This document shows, one piece after another, positions 9,747-23,240 of a stretch of 64,000 nucleotides of DNA. The stretch is taken from NCBI RefSeq assembly GCF_000020585.3, contig NC_011138.3, positions 584,001-648,000 of the forward strand, given 5' to 3'. Source of the DNA: Alteromonas mediterranea DE (GTDB lineage Bacteria > Pseudomonadota > Gammaproteobacteria > Enterobacterales > Alteromonadaceae). Numbering within the stretch: the stretch's first letter is position 1; every line of letters starts with the position of its first letter. A model generated the notes under the pieces. It did no database searches, was not told where the DNA came from, and was given only the letters and a program-made list of their open reading frames with translations. The translations under genes and the position numbers were made by a program.

Positions 9747-10283
9747 ATGAAAACACGACTACTTTCTCTTGCCACTTTATTGTGTGCTTTTAGCGCGTTT
9801 AACGCACATGCTGAATCAATCGGCGATGCAATGGAAACGTGCCGAAATACAGATAATAGTTTAAAGCGCTTAATGTGTTATGACCGGGTGGCTAAGTCAC
9901 TCGATCAGTACGATGGTGTAAATGCACAAGTTAGTCAGGTGCAGGCCTACAAAGAGGCTAATCGCAATCAAGTTAGCCCTCGTCCTGGTGCAACCCCCGA
10001 GCGTGCTACGCCTCAACCAAAAAGTGAGTTTGGCTTAGAGCACAAGCGTGACTTAACCAAAGAAGCGTCTGAAATTGCGGTGAGTATTGACTCTCTTAAA
10101 AAGAACCTTCGCGATAAGTATGTCATTACATTTAGCGACGGTTCTGTATGGCAGCAAACTGATGATACCTATATGAAGCTTAAAGAAGGTCAACCCGTTG
10201 CGGTAGAGCGCGGATTGTTAGGTGCGTTCTTCTTAAGCGTAGAAGGGCTTAATAAGCGAATGAAAGTAAAACGCGTTAAGTAG
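9747..10283 (+). CDS. Small exported protein of unknown function in the tat operon
   Basis: 178 residues with a clear signal peptide (MKTRLLSLATLLCAFSAFNAHA|ES). The mature N-terminus carries CRNTDNSLKRLMCYDRVAK, a two-Cys motif of a kind seen in several unrelated small periplasmic proteins (Cys...RLxCYD). A Pro/Gln-rich linker follows (about 75-100), then a C-terminal small beta domain with VITFSDGSVWQQTDD. It has its own Shine-Dalgarno (AAGGA) and lies between tatC and tatD with 25- and 0-base gaps, so it is probably co-transcribed with them. No function is assigned. Confidence 0.72.
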   Translation: MKTRLLSLATLLCAFSAFNAHAESIGDAMETCRNTDNSLKRLMCYDRVAKSLDQYDGVNAQVSQVQAYKEANRNQVSPRPGATPERATPQPKSEFGLEHKRDLTKEASEIAVSIDSLKKNLRDKYVITFSDGSVWQQTDDTYMKLKEGQPVAVERGLLGAFFLSVEGLNKRMKVKRVK

Positions 10284-11060
10284 ATGCCTTGGTTCGATGC
10301 GGGTGTCAATTTGCTAGATAAGCGCTTTGACGCTGACGACATTATACAGCGGGCAAAAGATGCTGGCGTGGAAAAGCTCTGTATTATTACCACCCACCCT
10401 AATGAGTGGGACGTTGCCGTGTCTCTTTATAACCAATACCCCGATACGTGCTGTTACACAATTGGGGTACATCCTCACAACGCTAAAGACGCTACCCCGA
10501 ACGACCTGGCACGGTTACGTGAGCTAGCCCAGCAAAAAGGGTGTGTAGCTATCGGTGAATGTGGGTTGGACTTTAATCGAAATTTCTCTCCCCAGCCTGT
10601 TCAGCTGTCGATTTTTGAAGCGCAGCTAAAAATAGCCGCAGATGTAAGCCTGCCAGTGTATCTGCATGAAAGAGACGCGTTTGACGAACAGCTGTCTCTT
10701 CTAACCCGATATATGCCAAATTTACAAGGCGGCATCGCTCACTGTTTCACCGGTAACGCCGAACAAGTAAAGCAGTATCTAGCCTTAGACCTATATATCG
10801 GTATTACGGGCTGGGTGTGTGATGAAAAACGGGGTGAAGCGTTACGAGAAGCCGTAAAGCACATTCCGCTTGAACGCCTTATATTAGAAACAGACGCGCC
10901 ATATCTCTTTCCCAAAACATTGCGCCCGAGAAAGCGTAATAATGAACCCGCGTTTTTGCCTCACATTGCTAATCAATTAGGCGAATATCTGCAAGTTGAG
11001 ACTGATAAATTGCGTATTAGCAGTTATGCTAATACTTGTGAGTTGTTTTCTCTCAGCTAA
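10284..11060 (+). CDS. tatD: TatD-family metal-dependent DNase
   Basis: A 258-residue TIM-barrel hydrolase of the TatD family; E. coli TatD is a 3'-5' exonuclease and is not needed for Tat export. Metal-ligand motifs visible are GVHPHNAK, AIGECGLDFNRN, LPVYLHERDAF, IAHCFTGN and LILETDAPYLFPK. The usual first-strand HxH is changed to FDAGVNLLDKRF, which is the normal pattern for TatD proper. It follows the upstream stop without a gap and belongs to the tat gene cluster. Confidence 0.94.
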   Translation: MPWFDAGVNLLDKRFDADDIIQRAKDAGVEKLCIITTHPNEWDVAVSLYNQYPDTCCYTIGVHPHNAKDATPNDLARLRELAQQKGCVAIGECGLDFNRNFSPQPVQLSIFEAQLKIAADVSLPVYLHERDAFDEQLSLLTRYMPNLQGGIAHCFTGNAEQVKQYLALDLYIGITGWVCDEKRGEALREAVKHIPLERLILETDAPYLFPKTLRPRKRNNEPAFLPHIANQLGEYLQVETDKLRISSYANTCELFSLS

Positions 11061-11071
11061 CATAGGTTTAT

Positions 11072-13977
<2,906 letters not shown>

Positions 13978-14020
13978 AAGGGCTACTTGTAAGCCGAGTG
14001 CTAGACAGAAGACAAAAAGT

Positions 14021-14045
14021 AAAGGCGTGCTTAGCACGCCTTTAT
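14021..14045. terminator. Bidirectional terminator between hemB and gppA
   Basis: AAAGGCGTGC (14021-14030), loop TTA, GCACGCCTTT (14034-14043). A-run on one side and T-run on the other serve both converging genes. Confidence 0.85.
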
Positions 14046-14065
14046 TGCAATTACCTTGATAGTAA

Positions 14066-15577
14066 CTACTTACACACCAATTCGAAACCTGCTTTGTGTT
14101 GGAGCCAGCATTCGTTAGCGAGCTCAGCATTTATCAGAGGATGCGCTTTTAGCCAACCTTCAGGGAAAGTAAGTGTCCACTTATCTTCCTCGCATAATAA
14201 ATTTACGTCGGGAATGTGTTTATTTTGACGGCGTAAACATAGCACCACGGCAATACGTAAAATTCGCAGTAACCCTTTTAGCATCGGGCGATAGTCAATG
14301 TGATATTTCTCGAAGGCGTCGATATCAACGGTTAATCGGTGCTGCGAAACTAAATCGCGAATAGCCGCTCTCTGAAGGCGAGTATAGCCGGGTAGGTCGA
14401 TATGACTTAGGATGTATTCGCCGTGCTCGTGGTGACGTTTATACTCAATATGAAGGCCTATTTCATGTAGCTGTGCTGCGGCACCTAAAATAGTCTCAGT
14501 ATCTAAATGACAAATGTTCTGTTGCGCGCAGAGCTGATGACACAGCGTTAGTGCTACATGACGAACCGAGTTAGCGTGGTTTTTATCAATGTGATAGCGG
14601 TGCTTCACCTGATTTAACGTTTGTTGGCGTCTATCGTTTTCAGTAACGTTATCCAACATACCGTAAATCAGGCCTTCGCGAAGTGCGCCACCAGAGATAT
14701 TCATGTGCTTAATATGCAGCGCTTCAAATAAACTAATTAAAATTGCCAAACCAGAAGGAAATATGGCTTTTCTGTTTTCTTCTAGCCCTTCAATACTTAG
14801 GGTTTTGATGTCCCCGCACTCAATACACTGTTGTTCTAAGTGATACAAATAATCCAAGCGAATGGCATCACTAATCCCTTGTGCGACCAATATTTCAGTA
14901 ATTGCTTGCGGCGTTCCAGACGCCCCTAAACAGTTTTCCCAGTCAAAGCATAAAAAAGTATCAGACACTTGGGCTATTAATGCATGAGCAGCTTTCTTGG
15001 CGTTTTCAAAATTGTTTTTGGTAATGGCACCGTCAGTGAAGTAACGCTCCATAAAGGTAACGCATCCCATATCCAGGCTCTTAAGGTGAATAGGCTGCAT
15101 GTCATTACCAATAATGATCTCAGTGCTCGCGCCGCCAATATCAATAACTAAGCTATTGCCTTGGTTTGCCGAAGTGTAGGCCACGCCCAAATAAATTTGC
15201 CTTGCTTCTTCTTCGCCGCTAATTACTTCAAGCTTGTGATTGAGAATTTCTTCGGCTTTGCGAACAAATAAGTGTGCGTTAGTTGCAAGCCTAAGGGTGG
15301 CAGTTGCCACAATTTTGATGTTTGAAGGGGGGATATCCTGCAAGCGTTCCGAGAAGACTTGCAGGCACTGCCAGCCGCGTTCCATGCTCACGTCATCAAG
15401 TGCTAAATCATCGTCTAAGCCTGCGGCTAGACGCACTTTCTGTTTTATTTTCCCAATGATTTGAACACTGCCGTTAACGACATGGACAATCACCATGTGA
15501 AAACTATTAGAGCCTAAGTCTACGGCGGCATAATACTCGCCGTAGGTTTGTGCATCGTGCTGGAGTTCTGCCTGCAT
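14066..15577 (-). CDS. gppA: Ppx/GppA-family phosphatase (exopolyphosphatase / pppGpp phosphohydrolase)
   Basis: A 503-residue member of the Ppx/GppA family, which removes terminal phosphates from polyphosphate or pppGpp. The actin-like ATPase N-terminal fold shows YYAAVDLGSNSFHMVI near residue 14, and SLVIDIGGASTEIIIG near residue 144 is the second phosphate loop. An HD-like C-terminal half follows (LHEIGLHIEYKRHHEHG). The choice of gppA over ppx rests on synteny: E. coli gppA also lies next to rhlB. Substrate preference cannot be read from the sequence. It lies 36 bases downstream of rhlB on the same strand. Confidence 0.88.
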   Translation of the reverse strand: MQAELQHDAQTYGEYYAAVDLGSNSFHMVIVHVVNGSVQIIGKIKQKVRLAAGLDDDLALDDVSMERGWQCLQVFSERLQDIPPSNIKIVATATLRLATNAHLFVRKAEEILNHKLEVISGEEEARQIYLGVAYTSANQGNSLVIDIGGASTEIIIGNDMQPIHLKSLDMGCVTFMERYFTDGAITKNNFENAKKAAHALIAQVSDTFLCFDWENCLGASGTPQAITEILVAQGISDAIRLDYLYHLEQQCIECGDIKTLSIEGLEENRKAIFPSGLAILISLFEALHIKHMNISGGALREGLIYGMLDNVTENDRRQQTLNQVKHRYHIDKNHANSVRHVALTLCHQLCAQQNICHLDTETILGAAAQLHEIGLHIEYKRHHEHGEYILSHIDLPGYTRLQRAAIRDLVSQHRLTVDIDAFEKYHIDYRPMLKGLLRILRIAVVLCLRRQNKHIPDVNLLCEEDKWTLTFPEGWLKAHPLINAELANECWLQHKAGFELVCK

Positions 15578-15613
15578 AAAATCTCGTTTCTTATTGGCTA
15601 CCTTTACGCCTTG

Positions 15614-16903
15614 TTATTGCGCTCTGTTGTTGCGTTGCTGAGGCTTGCCACGCCCTCTACCGTTACCACGGCGCGCACTATTGCGATTGTTAGGCGTACG
15701 TCTTCTGCGTGGTTTAGGAGGGGTTACATCATCAAGAAGCGCGCTGCTGTCATAATCGGTGACAGGAATGGCATTTTGAATGTATTGCTCAATAGCAGGT
15801 AAGTTTAGTGCGTATTTTTCGCAAGCAAAACTAATTGCAATACCACTTTGTCCGGCACGACCAGTACGACCAATACGATGCACGTAGTCTTCCGCATCAT
15901 CGGGTAGGTCATAATTGAACACGTGTGTCACCGCATCAATGTGTAGACCTCTAGCAGCAACGTCTGTCGCTACCAGAACATCTAACTTACCTTTGGTGAA
16001 GTCTTCTAAAATTCCAAGGCGTTTCTTTTGTGGTACATCGCCACTTAGTAAGCCAACGCGATGGCCGTCTGCGGTTAACCAATCAGTGACTTTCTCACAG
16101 CTGTGCTTGGTATTGGCGAAGACGATGGCTTTTTCAGGCCACTCTTCTTCAAGTAGCGTAAGAAGCAGCAGCATCTTGTCATCATCAGACGGATAGAAGA
16201 GCTCCTGAGAAACGCGTGTGGCAGTTGTTTGTTCGGGGGCTACCTGAACGTGGGTTGGATTATTCATGTGCTCATAGGCCAGTTCCTGAACGCGATAGCT
16301 CAGGGTTGCAGAGAACAACATGCTCAAACGCTCACCGGCAGGTGGCATACGGCGGAATAAAAAGCGGATATCTTTAATAAAGCCTAAGTCGAACATACGA
16401 TCAGCTTCATCAAGTACGGCAACCTGAATATTTTTCAGGCTAAACACGTTCTGTTTGTAATAATCCAGAATGCGCCCCGTCGTACCAATTATAATATCCA
16501 CCCCTTCTTCCAAAGTTTCACGTTGACTTTGGTATCCTTCGCCCCCATAAATCAAACCAAGCGACAATCCGGTATGCTCACTGAGCAGTTTGGCGTCGTT
16601 GTAAATTTGTACGGCGAGTTCTCTGGTTGGCGCCATGATAATAGCGCGTGGGCCATTTGATTTGCTGTTATCTGCATTTTCTGCTTTGCTTAGCAAATAG
16701 TGAAATGTAGCCACCAAAAAGGCAATGGTTTTACCGGTTCCAGTTTGAGCCTGACCTGCAATGTCGTGACCTTCCAATAAAGGAGGCAGTGCAAGTGCTT
16801 GAATTGGTGTACAATGTGAAAAATTAGCTGCCGCTAACGCGTCAACAACCTTGCCGTTAATCGGCAGGTCGGAAAAATGAGTATCAGTTAAGTGAGTAGG
16901 CAT
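15614..16903 (-). CDS. rhlB: ATP-dependent DEAD-box RNA helicase RhlB
   Basis: The helicase of the RNA degradosome, unwinding structured mRNA for RNase E and PNPase. All DEAD-box motifs are visible: AQTGTGKT (Walker A), [26 protein letters not shown] (SAT) and [12 protein letters not shown] basic, Gly/Arg/Asn-rich tail follows residue 400. The 429-residue length matches E. coli (421). The gene is divergent from trxA and starts the rhlB-gppA unit, the same arrangement as in E. coli. Confidence 0.95.
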   Translation of the reverse strand: MPTHLTDTHFSDLPINGKVVDALAAANFSHCTPIQALALPPLLEGHDIAGQAQTGTGKTIAFLVATFHYLLSKAENADNSKSNGPRAIIMAPTRELAVQIYNDAKLLSEHTGLSLGLIYGGEGYQSQRETLEEGVDIIIGTTGRILDYYKQNVFSLKNIQVAVLDEADRMFDLGFIKDIRFLFRRMPPAGERLSMLFSATLSYRVQELAYEHMNNPTHVQVAPEQTTATRVSQELFYPSDDDKMLLLLTLLEEEWPEKAIVFANTKHSCEKVTDWLTADGHRVGLLSGDVPQKKRLGILEDFTKGKLDVLVATDVAARGLHIDAVTHVFNYDLPDDAEDYVHRIGRTGRAGQSGIAISFACEKYALNLPAIEQYIQNAIPVTDYDSSALLDDVTPPKPRRRRTPNNRNSARRGNGRGRGKPQQRNNRAQ

Positions 16904-17003
16904 AGCTTATAGCTTATCAGTGCTTGCATTAAAAAACAGTTTCTATATAACACTTATGGTCGGGCTGAGACAAATCAGCGACAGACCAATAATGGAGAAA
17001 AGA

Positions 17004-17330
17004 ATGAGCGACAAAATTATCCAGTTATCTGACGATAAATTCGAAGCAGATGTTATCAATGCTGAAGGTCCTGTACTGGTTGACTTCTGGGCCGAATGGT
17101 GTGGCCCGTGTAAAATGATCGCACCAATCTTAGAAGAAGTTGCGACCGAGTTTGATGGCAAGTTAACAGTTGGCAAGTTGAATGTCGATGAAAATAACGA
17201 AACTCCACCTAAATATGGTATTCGTGGTATTCCTACATTGCTACTTTTCAAAAACGGTAACGTTGCTGCAACGAAAGTTGGCGCGCTATCAAAAGCACAA
17301 TTAACAGAGTTTCTTAACGAAAACCTTTAA
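17004..17330 (+). CDS. trxA: Thioredoxin 1
   Basis: The general cytoplasmic disulfide reductase. The 108-residue form starting [17 protein letters not shown] matches E. coli TrxA in length. The redox site is [10 protein letters not shown], and the cis-proline loop is [12 protein letters not shown]. The reading frame stays open upstream to 16920. I chose ATG 17004 because it follows GGAGAAAAG and gives the family N-terminus. It is divergent from rhlB and lies upstream of rho, as in E. coli. Confidence 0.97.
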   Translation: MSDKIIQLSDDKFEADVINAEGPVLVDFWAEWCGPCKMIAPILEEVATEFDGKLTVGKLNVDENNETPPKYGIRGIPTLLLFKNGNVAATKVGALSKAQLTEFLNENL

Positions 17331-17344
17331 TTGATAGCAAATTG

Positions 17345-17376
17345 AAAGCCGGTGCTAATTATGCGCCGGTTTTTAT
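17345..17376 (+). terminator. Rho-independent terminator after trxA
   Basis: AAAGCCGGTGC (17345-17355) pairs with GCGCCGGTTTT (17363-17373) with wobble, followed by T residues. Confidence 0.75.
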
Positions 17377-17601
17377 TAACGCCACAGGTACTTACGTTTC
17401 ATTTAAGAAGAGTAAGCAACAAATTATTTAACATTTCGGTGGTAAAACGCTGGACGTTGGTTAAATATAGTGCTAACTTTTCCTCAGCGCTCATCCGAGC
17501 AGCATTCTGCTTACACCCATATCCGGGTGATATCAAATCTAAACTAGAACAGAGTGACAATAAGTCCTGTAAGCGAAGTTCAAGCACAAAGACCCACCAG
17601 T

Positions 17602-18867
17602 ATGAATTTAACTGAATTAAAGAACAAACCAATTAGCGAGTTGGTTAACCTGGCCGAGGAAATGGGCCTGGAAAACATGGCACGCGCCAGAAAACAAGAC
17701 ATCATTTTCTCGATCCTTAAGACGCACGCAAAAAGCGGTGAAGATATCTTTGGGGATGGGGTATTAGAAATTTTACAGGACGGTTTCGGCTTTTTACGCT
17801 CAGCTGATTCATCGTATCTAGCAGGCCCTGACGATATTTACGTATCGCCAAGCCAAATCCGACGCTTTAACCTGCGCACCGGTGATACGATTGCTGGAAA
17901 GATTCGTCCACCGAAAGACAGCGAACGTTATTTTGCGCTTCTAAAAATCCGCGAAGTTAACTTCGACAAGCCTGAAAACTCACGTAACAAAATCCTCTTT
18001 GAAAACCTTACACCGCTACACGCAGCAGATCGCTTGCGCATGGAGCGTGGTAACGGTTCGACCGAAGACATTACAGCACGTGTACTAGATTTGGCGTCAC
18101 CTATCGGTAAAGGCCAACGTGGTCTTATCGTAGCGCCACCTAAAGCCGGTAAAACACTGCTTCTTCAAAATATTGCTCAGTCAATTGCTGCTAACCACCC
18201 CGATTGTGAGTTAATGGTATTGCTTATCGACGAGCGCCCGGAAGAAGTAACGGAGATGCACCGCCTTGTTCAAGGTGAAGTGGTTGCATCAACCTTCGAT
18301 GAGCCAGCTAGCCGTCACGTACAAGTGGCAGAAATGGTTATCGAAAAAGCCAAACGTCTTGTTGAACACAAAAAAGACGTGGTTATTTTGCTCGACTCAA
18401 TCACCCGTCTTGCGCGCGCATACAACACGGTTATTCCTTCATCGGGTAAAGTACTTACTGGTGGTGTTGACGCTAACGCGCTTCATAAACCAAAGCGTTT
18501 CTTCGGTGCTGCCCGTAACGTAGAAGAGGGCGGAAGTTTAACGATTATCGCCACTGCGCTTATCGATACCGGCTCTAAAATGGATGAAGTTATCTACGAA
18601 GAGTTTAAAGGTACAGGTAACATGGAACTACACCTTAACCGTAAGATTGCGGAAAAACGTGTATTCCCAGCTATCGACTTTAACCGCTCAGGTACCCGTC
18701 GAGAAGAGTTACTCACCGCGCAAGATGAACTACAAAAAATGTGGATCCTTCGCAAGATTGTTCACGAAATGTCTGAGATTGACGCGATGGACTTCCTTAT
18801 TAGTAAGTTGTCGATGACCAAGACGAACAACGAGTTCTTCGACGCAATGCGCCGACAAAAGAGCTAG
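17602..18867 (+). CDS. rho: Transcription termination factor Rho
   Basis: The hexameric RNA translocase that ends untranslated transcripts. The 421-residue form beginning [15 protein letters not shown] matches E. coli Rho (419). The RNA-binding cold-shock-like domain covers about 50-125 ([27 protein letters not shown]). Walker A is [12 protein letters not shown] near residue 178, and Walker B is [16 protein letters not shown]. The frame extends upstream to 17554, but the family start is ATG 17602. That ATG has no strong Shine-Dalgarno, and 230 bases of leader precede it. In E. coli this leader is used for autoregulation; the same is plausible here. Confidence 0.96.
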   Translation: MNLTELKNKPISELVNLAEEMGLENMARARKQDIIFSILKTHAKSGEDIFGDGVLEILQDGFGFLRSADSSYLAGPDDIYVSPSQIRRFNLRTGDTIAGKIRPPKDSERYFALLKIREVNFDKPENSRNKILFENLTPLHAADRLRMERGNGSTEDITARVLDLASPIGKGQRGLIVAPPKAGKTLLLQNIAQSIAANHPDCELMVLLIDERPEEVTEMHRLVQGEVVASTFDEPASRHVQVAEMVIEKAKRLVEHKKDVVILLDSITRLARAYNTVIPSSGKVLTGGVDANALHKPKRFFGAARNVEEGGSLTIIATALIDTGSKMDEVIYEEFKGTGNMELHLNRKIAEKRVFPAIDFNRSGTRREELLTAQDELQKMWILRKIVHEMSEIDAMDFLISKLSMTKTNNEFFDAMRRQKS

Positions 18868-18888
18868 CTAATAAATTGATATACATTG

Positions 18889-18916
18889 AAAAGGCGCCTG
18901 TTGGCGCCTTTTTCGT
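18889..18916 (+). terminator. Rho-independent terminator after rho
   Basis: AAAAGGCGCC (18889-18898), loop TGTT, GGCGCCTTTTT from 18903. Perfect GC-rich stem with T-run. Confidence 0.9.
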
Positions 18917-19093
18917 TTCTTCTGTTTGTTATATGAGGCTCTTATACTTCCGTCTAATATCCACAGGCTGATTAATGGGGTACTTTCTGAGCGTATTAAC
19001 CCATTAATTTATTCTCGCATTCGCTAGTACGGTGGTGTGTTCTTCCTCGAGATGATTTACTCTAACTAAAAAACATCAAAGGAAATATTTGTT

Positions 19094-20392
19094 ATGTATC
19101 GGAAGTTACTATCGTTTGCTTTTTCAGGCCTTGTCTCTGTATCTGCTGCATGTGCTGCTCAAATCAATGTCGATAAGCTCGCGAATGACGTCGAACCTGA
19201 TGTAATTAAATGGCGTCATCATTTCCATGAGTTTCCTGAACTGTCTAACCGAGAGTTCAAAACTGCTGAGTATGTTGCGAACTATCTCACTAGCTTGGGG
19301 TTAGACGTGCAAACTGGTGTTGCCAAAACCGGTGTAGTGGCTATCTTGGATTCTGGTAATCCTGGGCCCGTGGTAGCGTTACGTGCTGATATGGATGGGC
19401 TTCCAGTTAAAGAGCAAAATGATTTAGCCTACCGCTCACAGCAAATGGGTGAGTATAACGGCAAAGAAGTACCTGTAATGCATGCCTGTGGTCACGATAC
19501 GCATATGGCTATGCTAATGGGGGCGGCGAAAATCCTTACCGGTATTAAAGGTGAGCTAAAAGGCAAAGTGAAATTCATTTTCCAGCCTGCTGAAGAAGGT
19601 GCGCCAGCTGGTGAAAAAGGCGGTGCTGAAGTGATGGTAGCGGAAGGGGTATTAAAGAACCCTGATGTTGATGCCATTTTCGGCCTTCACATTAACGCCA
19701 ATACCGATGTGGGTAAAGTACGCTATAACGCGGGTGGTACTATGGCTGCTGTAGACCCGTTTAAAATTGTTATTCATGGTAAACAGGCGCATGGTGCTTA
19801 TCCATGGAAAAGCGTAGATCCTGTCGTAACCGCTGCGCAAATGATCATGTCTATTCAAACCATAGTTAGTCGCGAATTAAAACTAATTGATGACGCCGCG
19901 GTGGTATCTATTGGTTCTATTCACGGTGGTAACCGCTCTAATATCATTCCAAATGAAGTGGAAATGGTAGGGACTATCCGCACGCTCAACAAAGCGGCCC
20001 GCGAGCATATATATGAGTCGCTGCCCCGCAAAGTAAACGCTATCGCTGAAAGCATGGGGGCGGAAGCTGAGCTTACGTTACCTTTAGATTACTCTTACCC
20101 AATTACCTATAACGACCCGGCGCTTACAAAAGCCATGCTGCCCACCATGCAGCGTACAGCAGGGGCGGAAAATACGCTGCTTTCTAAGCCGGTGACGGGC
20201 GCTGAAGACTTTTCATTCTTCCAAGAGCAAGTACCGGGTTTATATGTGTGGGTAGGAGGTAAACCATTAGATGTGTCTGAAGAAGCGAGTCCAGCACATC
20301 ACACCCCTGAATTTTATGTTGATGATGAAGGTATGAAGTTAGGCGTAAAACTACTGACAAACTTCACGCTTGACTATATGGCTCAACACTAA
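19094..20392 (+). CDS. Exported M20-family amidohydrolase
   Basis: A 432-residue metallo-amidohydrolase of the M20D group (N-acyl-amino-acid or IAA-amino-acid hydrolase-like). A signal peptide covers about residues 1-21 (FSGLVSVSAACA|AQ). Metal-binding motifs are VALRADMDGLPV, MHACGHDTHMAML, FQPAEEGAPAGEKGG and the late VTGAEDFSFF and SPAHHTPEF. It likely frees amino acids from N-acyl or amide conjugates in the periplasm. The natural substrate is not known from the sequence. Shine-Dalgarno AAAGGAAA precedes the ATG. It lies 22 bases upstream of a sensor kinase and could be co-transcribed with it. Confidence 0.9.
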   Translation: MYRKLLSFAFSGLVSVSAACAAQINVDKLANDVEPDVIKWRHHFHEFPELSNREFKTAEYVANYLTSLGLDVQTGVAKTGVVAILDSGNPGPVVALRADMDGLPVKEQNDLAYRSQQMGEYNGKEVPVMHACGHDTHMAMLMGAAKILTGIKGELKGKVKFIFQPAEEGAPAGEKGGAEVMVAEGVLKNPDVDAIFGLHINANTDVGKVRYNAGGTMAAVDPFKIVIHGKQAHGAYPWKSVDPVVTAAQMIMSIQTIVSRELKLIDDAAVVSIGSIHGGNRSNIIPNEVEMVGTIRTLNKAAREHIYESLPRKVNAIAESMGAEAELTLPLDYSYPITYNDPALTKAMLPTMQRTAGAENTLLSKPVTGAEDFSFFQEQVPGLYVWVGGKPLDVSEEASPAHHTPEFYVDDEGMKLGVKLLTNFTLDYMAQH

Positions 20393-20414
20393 GTGAAGCC
20401 GCCGGAGACATGCG

Positions 20415-23240
20415 TTGAAATTAGATAGTCTTTCGTTTTCCTTCTCATGGTCTCTGGCATTTCAAGTCGTTATAGCGTGCTTGCTGGGTGTTGGCCTCAA
20501 CGCGCTTCAAGCACCTTTTGACAGTACAGGTATAGCGATTTTCGGGGTAGGTGTTGCGGTTTATTCTTCACTCCGATTTTCTCCATTTATCTCGGTACCT
20601 TTGGCACTGATTATTAGTGTTCCTCTGTGGCTTAATCACGGCAGCATTGTAGGTAAGGAAAGCCTAACGCTGTTGCCAATAGTGCTTAGCTTATTCGGTT
20701 ACAATAAGTCCTTAAAGCAAGTGATAAGGGTAGGGGCCGGGTTCTGGTCGGTCGTTTTTTTACCTATTTTGCTTTTAGAGCATTCGCTCTACAACGGCGA
20801 CAACATCAATATGTTGTTCTCTGGTGTCTTAGTGACTTGGGTGAGTGGGGTATTTGGTTTAATATCGGGCCACTTTGCATACTTGGCGATACACGGTCTT
20901 AGACGCCAAACTTCAAATAAATCAGAACGGGTTACTCTTCACTTTCTTTTTGGCTACTTTTTTTCTGGGTGTTTCTTTGTAGCATCTATGGCGGTGATCT
21001 ATCTGTCAGTAACCTTATTTCAGCACCAGCAAGAACGACAAATTCACAGTTACATGGCGCAGCGTGTTGATGTGTTGGAGTTCCAACTTTCTAATTTTAT
21101 CCGTCAGCATCAAAACGCGGTAACCAGCGCTGCGCAATTACTCTCTGGTGATGGTGGCGCGGTAAGTTTTGATAATGCGGCCACGACTAACCTAGCGGTA
21201 TTAGCTTCACATAATCCCGAGTTTCTCACTTTTCTAATTGCCGATGAGAAGGGTGATATTACCCATGCTTATCCACCAAGTATGCTGGAAAAGGCCCGTG
21301 AAAGTGGCGTTCCGAATGTCGCTTATAGGCCATACTTTTATGAAGCCATGCAGTCAGGTAGCCCCTTTATTTCTAATGTGTTTCAAGGTAGAGGGTTTGG
21401 CAACGACCCAATTATTGCCTTATCTGCCCCCATTTTAGATAGCAAGGGAGTGCCTAAAGGAATCATTGAAGGGTCATTATCTTTAAAGAGTTTTTCTGCC
21501 ATTGACAGTTTGAGCATAAATGGTTTTTTGATGCTAATAGAGGATCAAAAAGGTGAAGTTATTTATGCCTCTGAAGCGCTTGAAATAAAGCCATTAACAA
21601 AGGCGCCATTTTACCATTGTGAGCCCAATTGCGCCGTCGAAGTGGAAAATGGCCCTCAGAATAAGAATTGGCTAAGGTTCGCTGAAAACGTGTCCTTTGC
21701 CAATTGGAAGGTTAGCTATTACTTCGATAAGCGCCCGTTGCTGATGTCTATGAGCGGCTACTTGCTGAAAGACTTATTGCTGCTGTTAGCACTATCTGCA
21801 TTTGGTACGTTTACTGGCTATGTGGTGGCAAAAATGGTGGGCGCCCCCATTCGTCGGCTTATTCGCTATATTGCTGCCTTTAACCCAGAGAAAAGAGGGG
21901 GTGAAAAAGCACCGCAACGTGCCCTGCATATACAAGAGTTATCTTCATTAAGCGATGAGTTTATGCATTTAGAATCTCGCTTACTCAATGCTTTTGAAGA
22001 GCTAAAAAGTGCCAAGGAAGTAGAGCAAGCACTCAATGTTGAGCTTGGCGAATTGAACCAGTCTTTAGAAGCCCGTATTGCCGAAAAAACCGATCATTTG
22101 GCAAAGGCGCTTAAAGAAGCCGAAGCAGCAAATGTGGCGAAAACACAGTTTTTAGCGAATATGAGCCACGAAATTAGAACGCCCATGAACGGCATTATCG
22201 GTTCTTGCGAATTAATGTTAGACAGCGAGTTGCCAGAGCATGTCGCAGCAAGAGCTAAAGTCATCTCCCGTTCGGCCGCCAACCTATTGATGATCCTTGA
22301 CAGCATTTTAGATTATTCCAAAATCGAGTCGGGGAAAATGCGCATTGATATACAAAGCTGCGCCATTCGCGAGTTGCTTGAATCATCATGTGAACTTTAT
22401 CGGCATTCTGCAAAGGCTAAAGAATATGACATTCATTTGAATGTGGATAGCGGTGTGCCAAAAGTCTTAGATATCGACGCAGGAAAGATTAGCCAGATAA
22501 TTAATAACCTATTGAGCAACGCGGTGAAATTCACGAGCGAAGGAAGCGTTTCGGTTAACGTAAGCTATGCGCATCACGCCCTTAAGGTAGTGGTTTCCGA
22601 TACGGGGGTAGGTATTGCGCCAGAAAAATTAGATCTAATCTTTGAACAGTTTGAGCAAGCCGACTCGACCACAACGCGACACTTTGGTGGTACCGGATTG
22701 GGCTTACCCATTTCAAAGGGCTTAATCGAATTGCTCGACGGACAACTTTTTGTGGAAAGCGAATTGGGTAAAGGTACGCGCTTTACGTTTCACATTCCTG
22801 CCGCTGTGGGCAAAGAAGAAGAGCATGAGCCGGACGTTGACATCGTTGACGTAAAGCCTAGTCTGCCAACTAACCTAAAAGTGCTGTTAGCTGAAGACAA
22901 TGATATTAATGCAGAGATTGCCATGGATATGTTAAAGACGGCCAATATCAAGTGCATTAGAACGAAGAATGGGCTTGATACGATTAACGCGGAAAAGAAG
23001 TATGACTTTGATGTTATTTTAATGGATTGTCAGATGCCGGTAATGGACGGTTATGCAGCAACAACGCTTATTCGTAAAGAAGGGAAAAATAAAGATGCGA
23101 TTATCATCGCACTTACTGCCAACGTGTTTGCAGAAGACAAAAATGCCTGCTTAGCAGCAGGCATGAATGCACATTTAAGTAAGCCTCTTAGTAAGCAGGC
23201 TTTATTTGACTGTATTGCCGGTGAGCTTGCTCGCGTTTGA
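20415..23240 (+). CDS. Membrane-bound hybrid sensor histidine kinase
   Basis: A 941-residue hybrid kinase. The first about 155 residues form a multi-helix membrane region (MASE1-like), then a further helix at about 178-200, a periplasmic Cache-type sensor (about 200-440) and a helix near 450. The HisKA domain has [15 protein letters not shown] with His near 585. The HATPase has DTGVGIAP and [12 protein letters not shown] near 730-760. A C-terminal receiver has [10 protein letters not shown] and [13 protein letters not shown] with the phospho-Asp near 870. The start is TTG at 20415, seven bases after GGAG. An out-of-frame ATG-CGT-TGA mini-ORF overlaps that start. No response-regulator gene is adjacent. 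The 3' end overlaps nhaA by 39 bases. Confidence 0.93.
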   Translation: MKLDSLSFSFSWSLAFQVVIACLLGVGLNALQAPFDSTGIAIFGVGVAVYSSLRFSPFISVPLALIISVPLWLNHGSIVGKESLTLLPIVLSLFGYNKSLKQVIRVGAGFWSVVFLPILLLEHSLYNGDNINMLFSGVLVTWVSGVFGLISGHFAYLAIHGLRRQTSNKSERVTLHFLFGYFFSGCFFVASMAVIYLSVTLFQHQQERQIHSYMAQRVDVLEFQLSNFIRQHQNAVTSAAQLLSGDGGAVSFDNAATTNLAVLASHNPEFLTFLIADEKGDITHAYPPSMLEKARESGVPNVAYRPYFYEAMQSGSPFISNVFQGRGFGNDPIIALSAPILDSKGVPKGIIEGSLSLKSFSAIDSLSINGFLMLIEDQKGEVIYASEALEIKPLTKAPFYHCEPNCAVEVENGPQNKNWLRFAENVSFANWKVSYYFDKRPLLMSMSGYLLKDLLLLLALSAFGTFTGYVVAKMVGAPIRRLIRYIAAFNPEKRGGEKAPQRALHIQELSSLSDEFMHLESRLLNAFEELKSAKEVEQALNVELGELNQSLEARIAEKTDHLAKALKEAEAANVAKTQFLANMSHEIRTPMNGIIGSCELMLDSELPEHVAARAKVISRSAANLLMILDSILDYSKIESGKMRIDIQSCAIRELLESSCELYRHSAKAKEYDIHLNVDSGVPKVLDIDAGKISQIINNLLSNAVKFTSEGSVSVNVSYAHHALKVVVSDTGVGIAPEKLDLIFEQFEQADSTTTRHFGGTGLGLPISKGLIELLDGQLFVESELGKGTRFTFHIPAAVGKEEEHEPDVDIVDVKPSLPTNLKVLLAEDNDINAEIAMDMLKTANIKCIRTKNGLDTINAEKKYDFDVILMDCQMPVMDGYAATTLIRKEGKNKDAIIIALTANVFAEDKNACLAAGMNAHLSKPLSKQALFDCIAGELARV

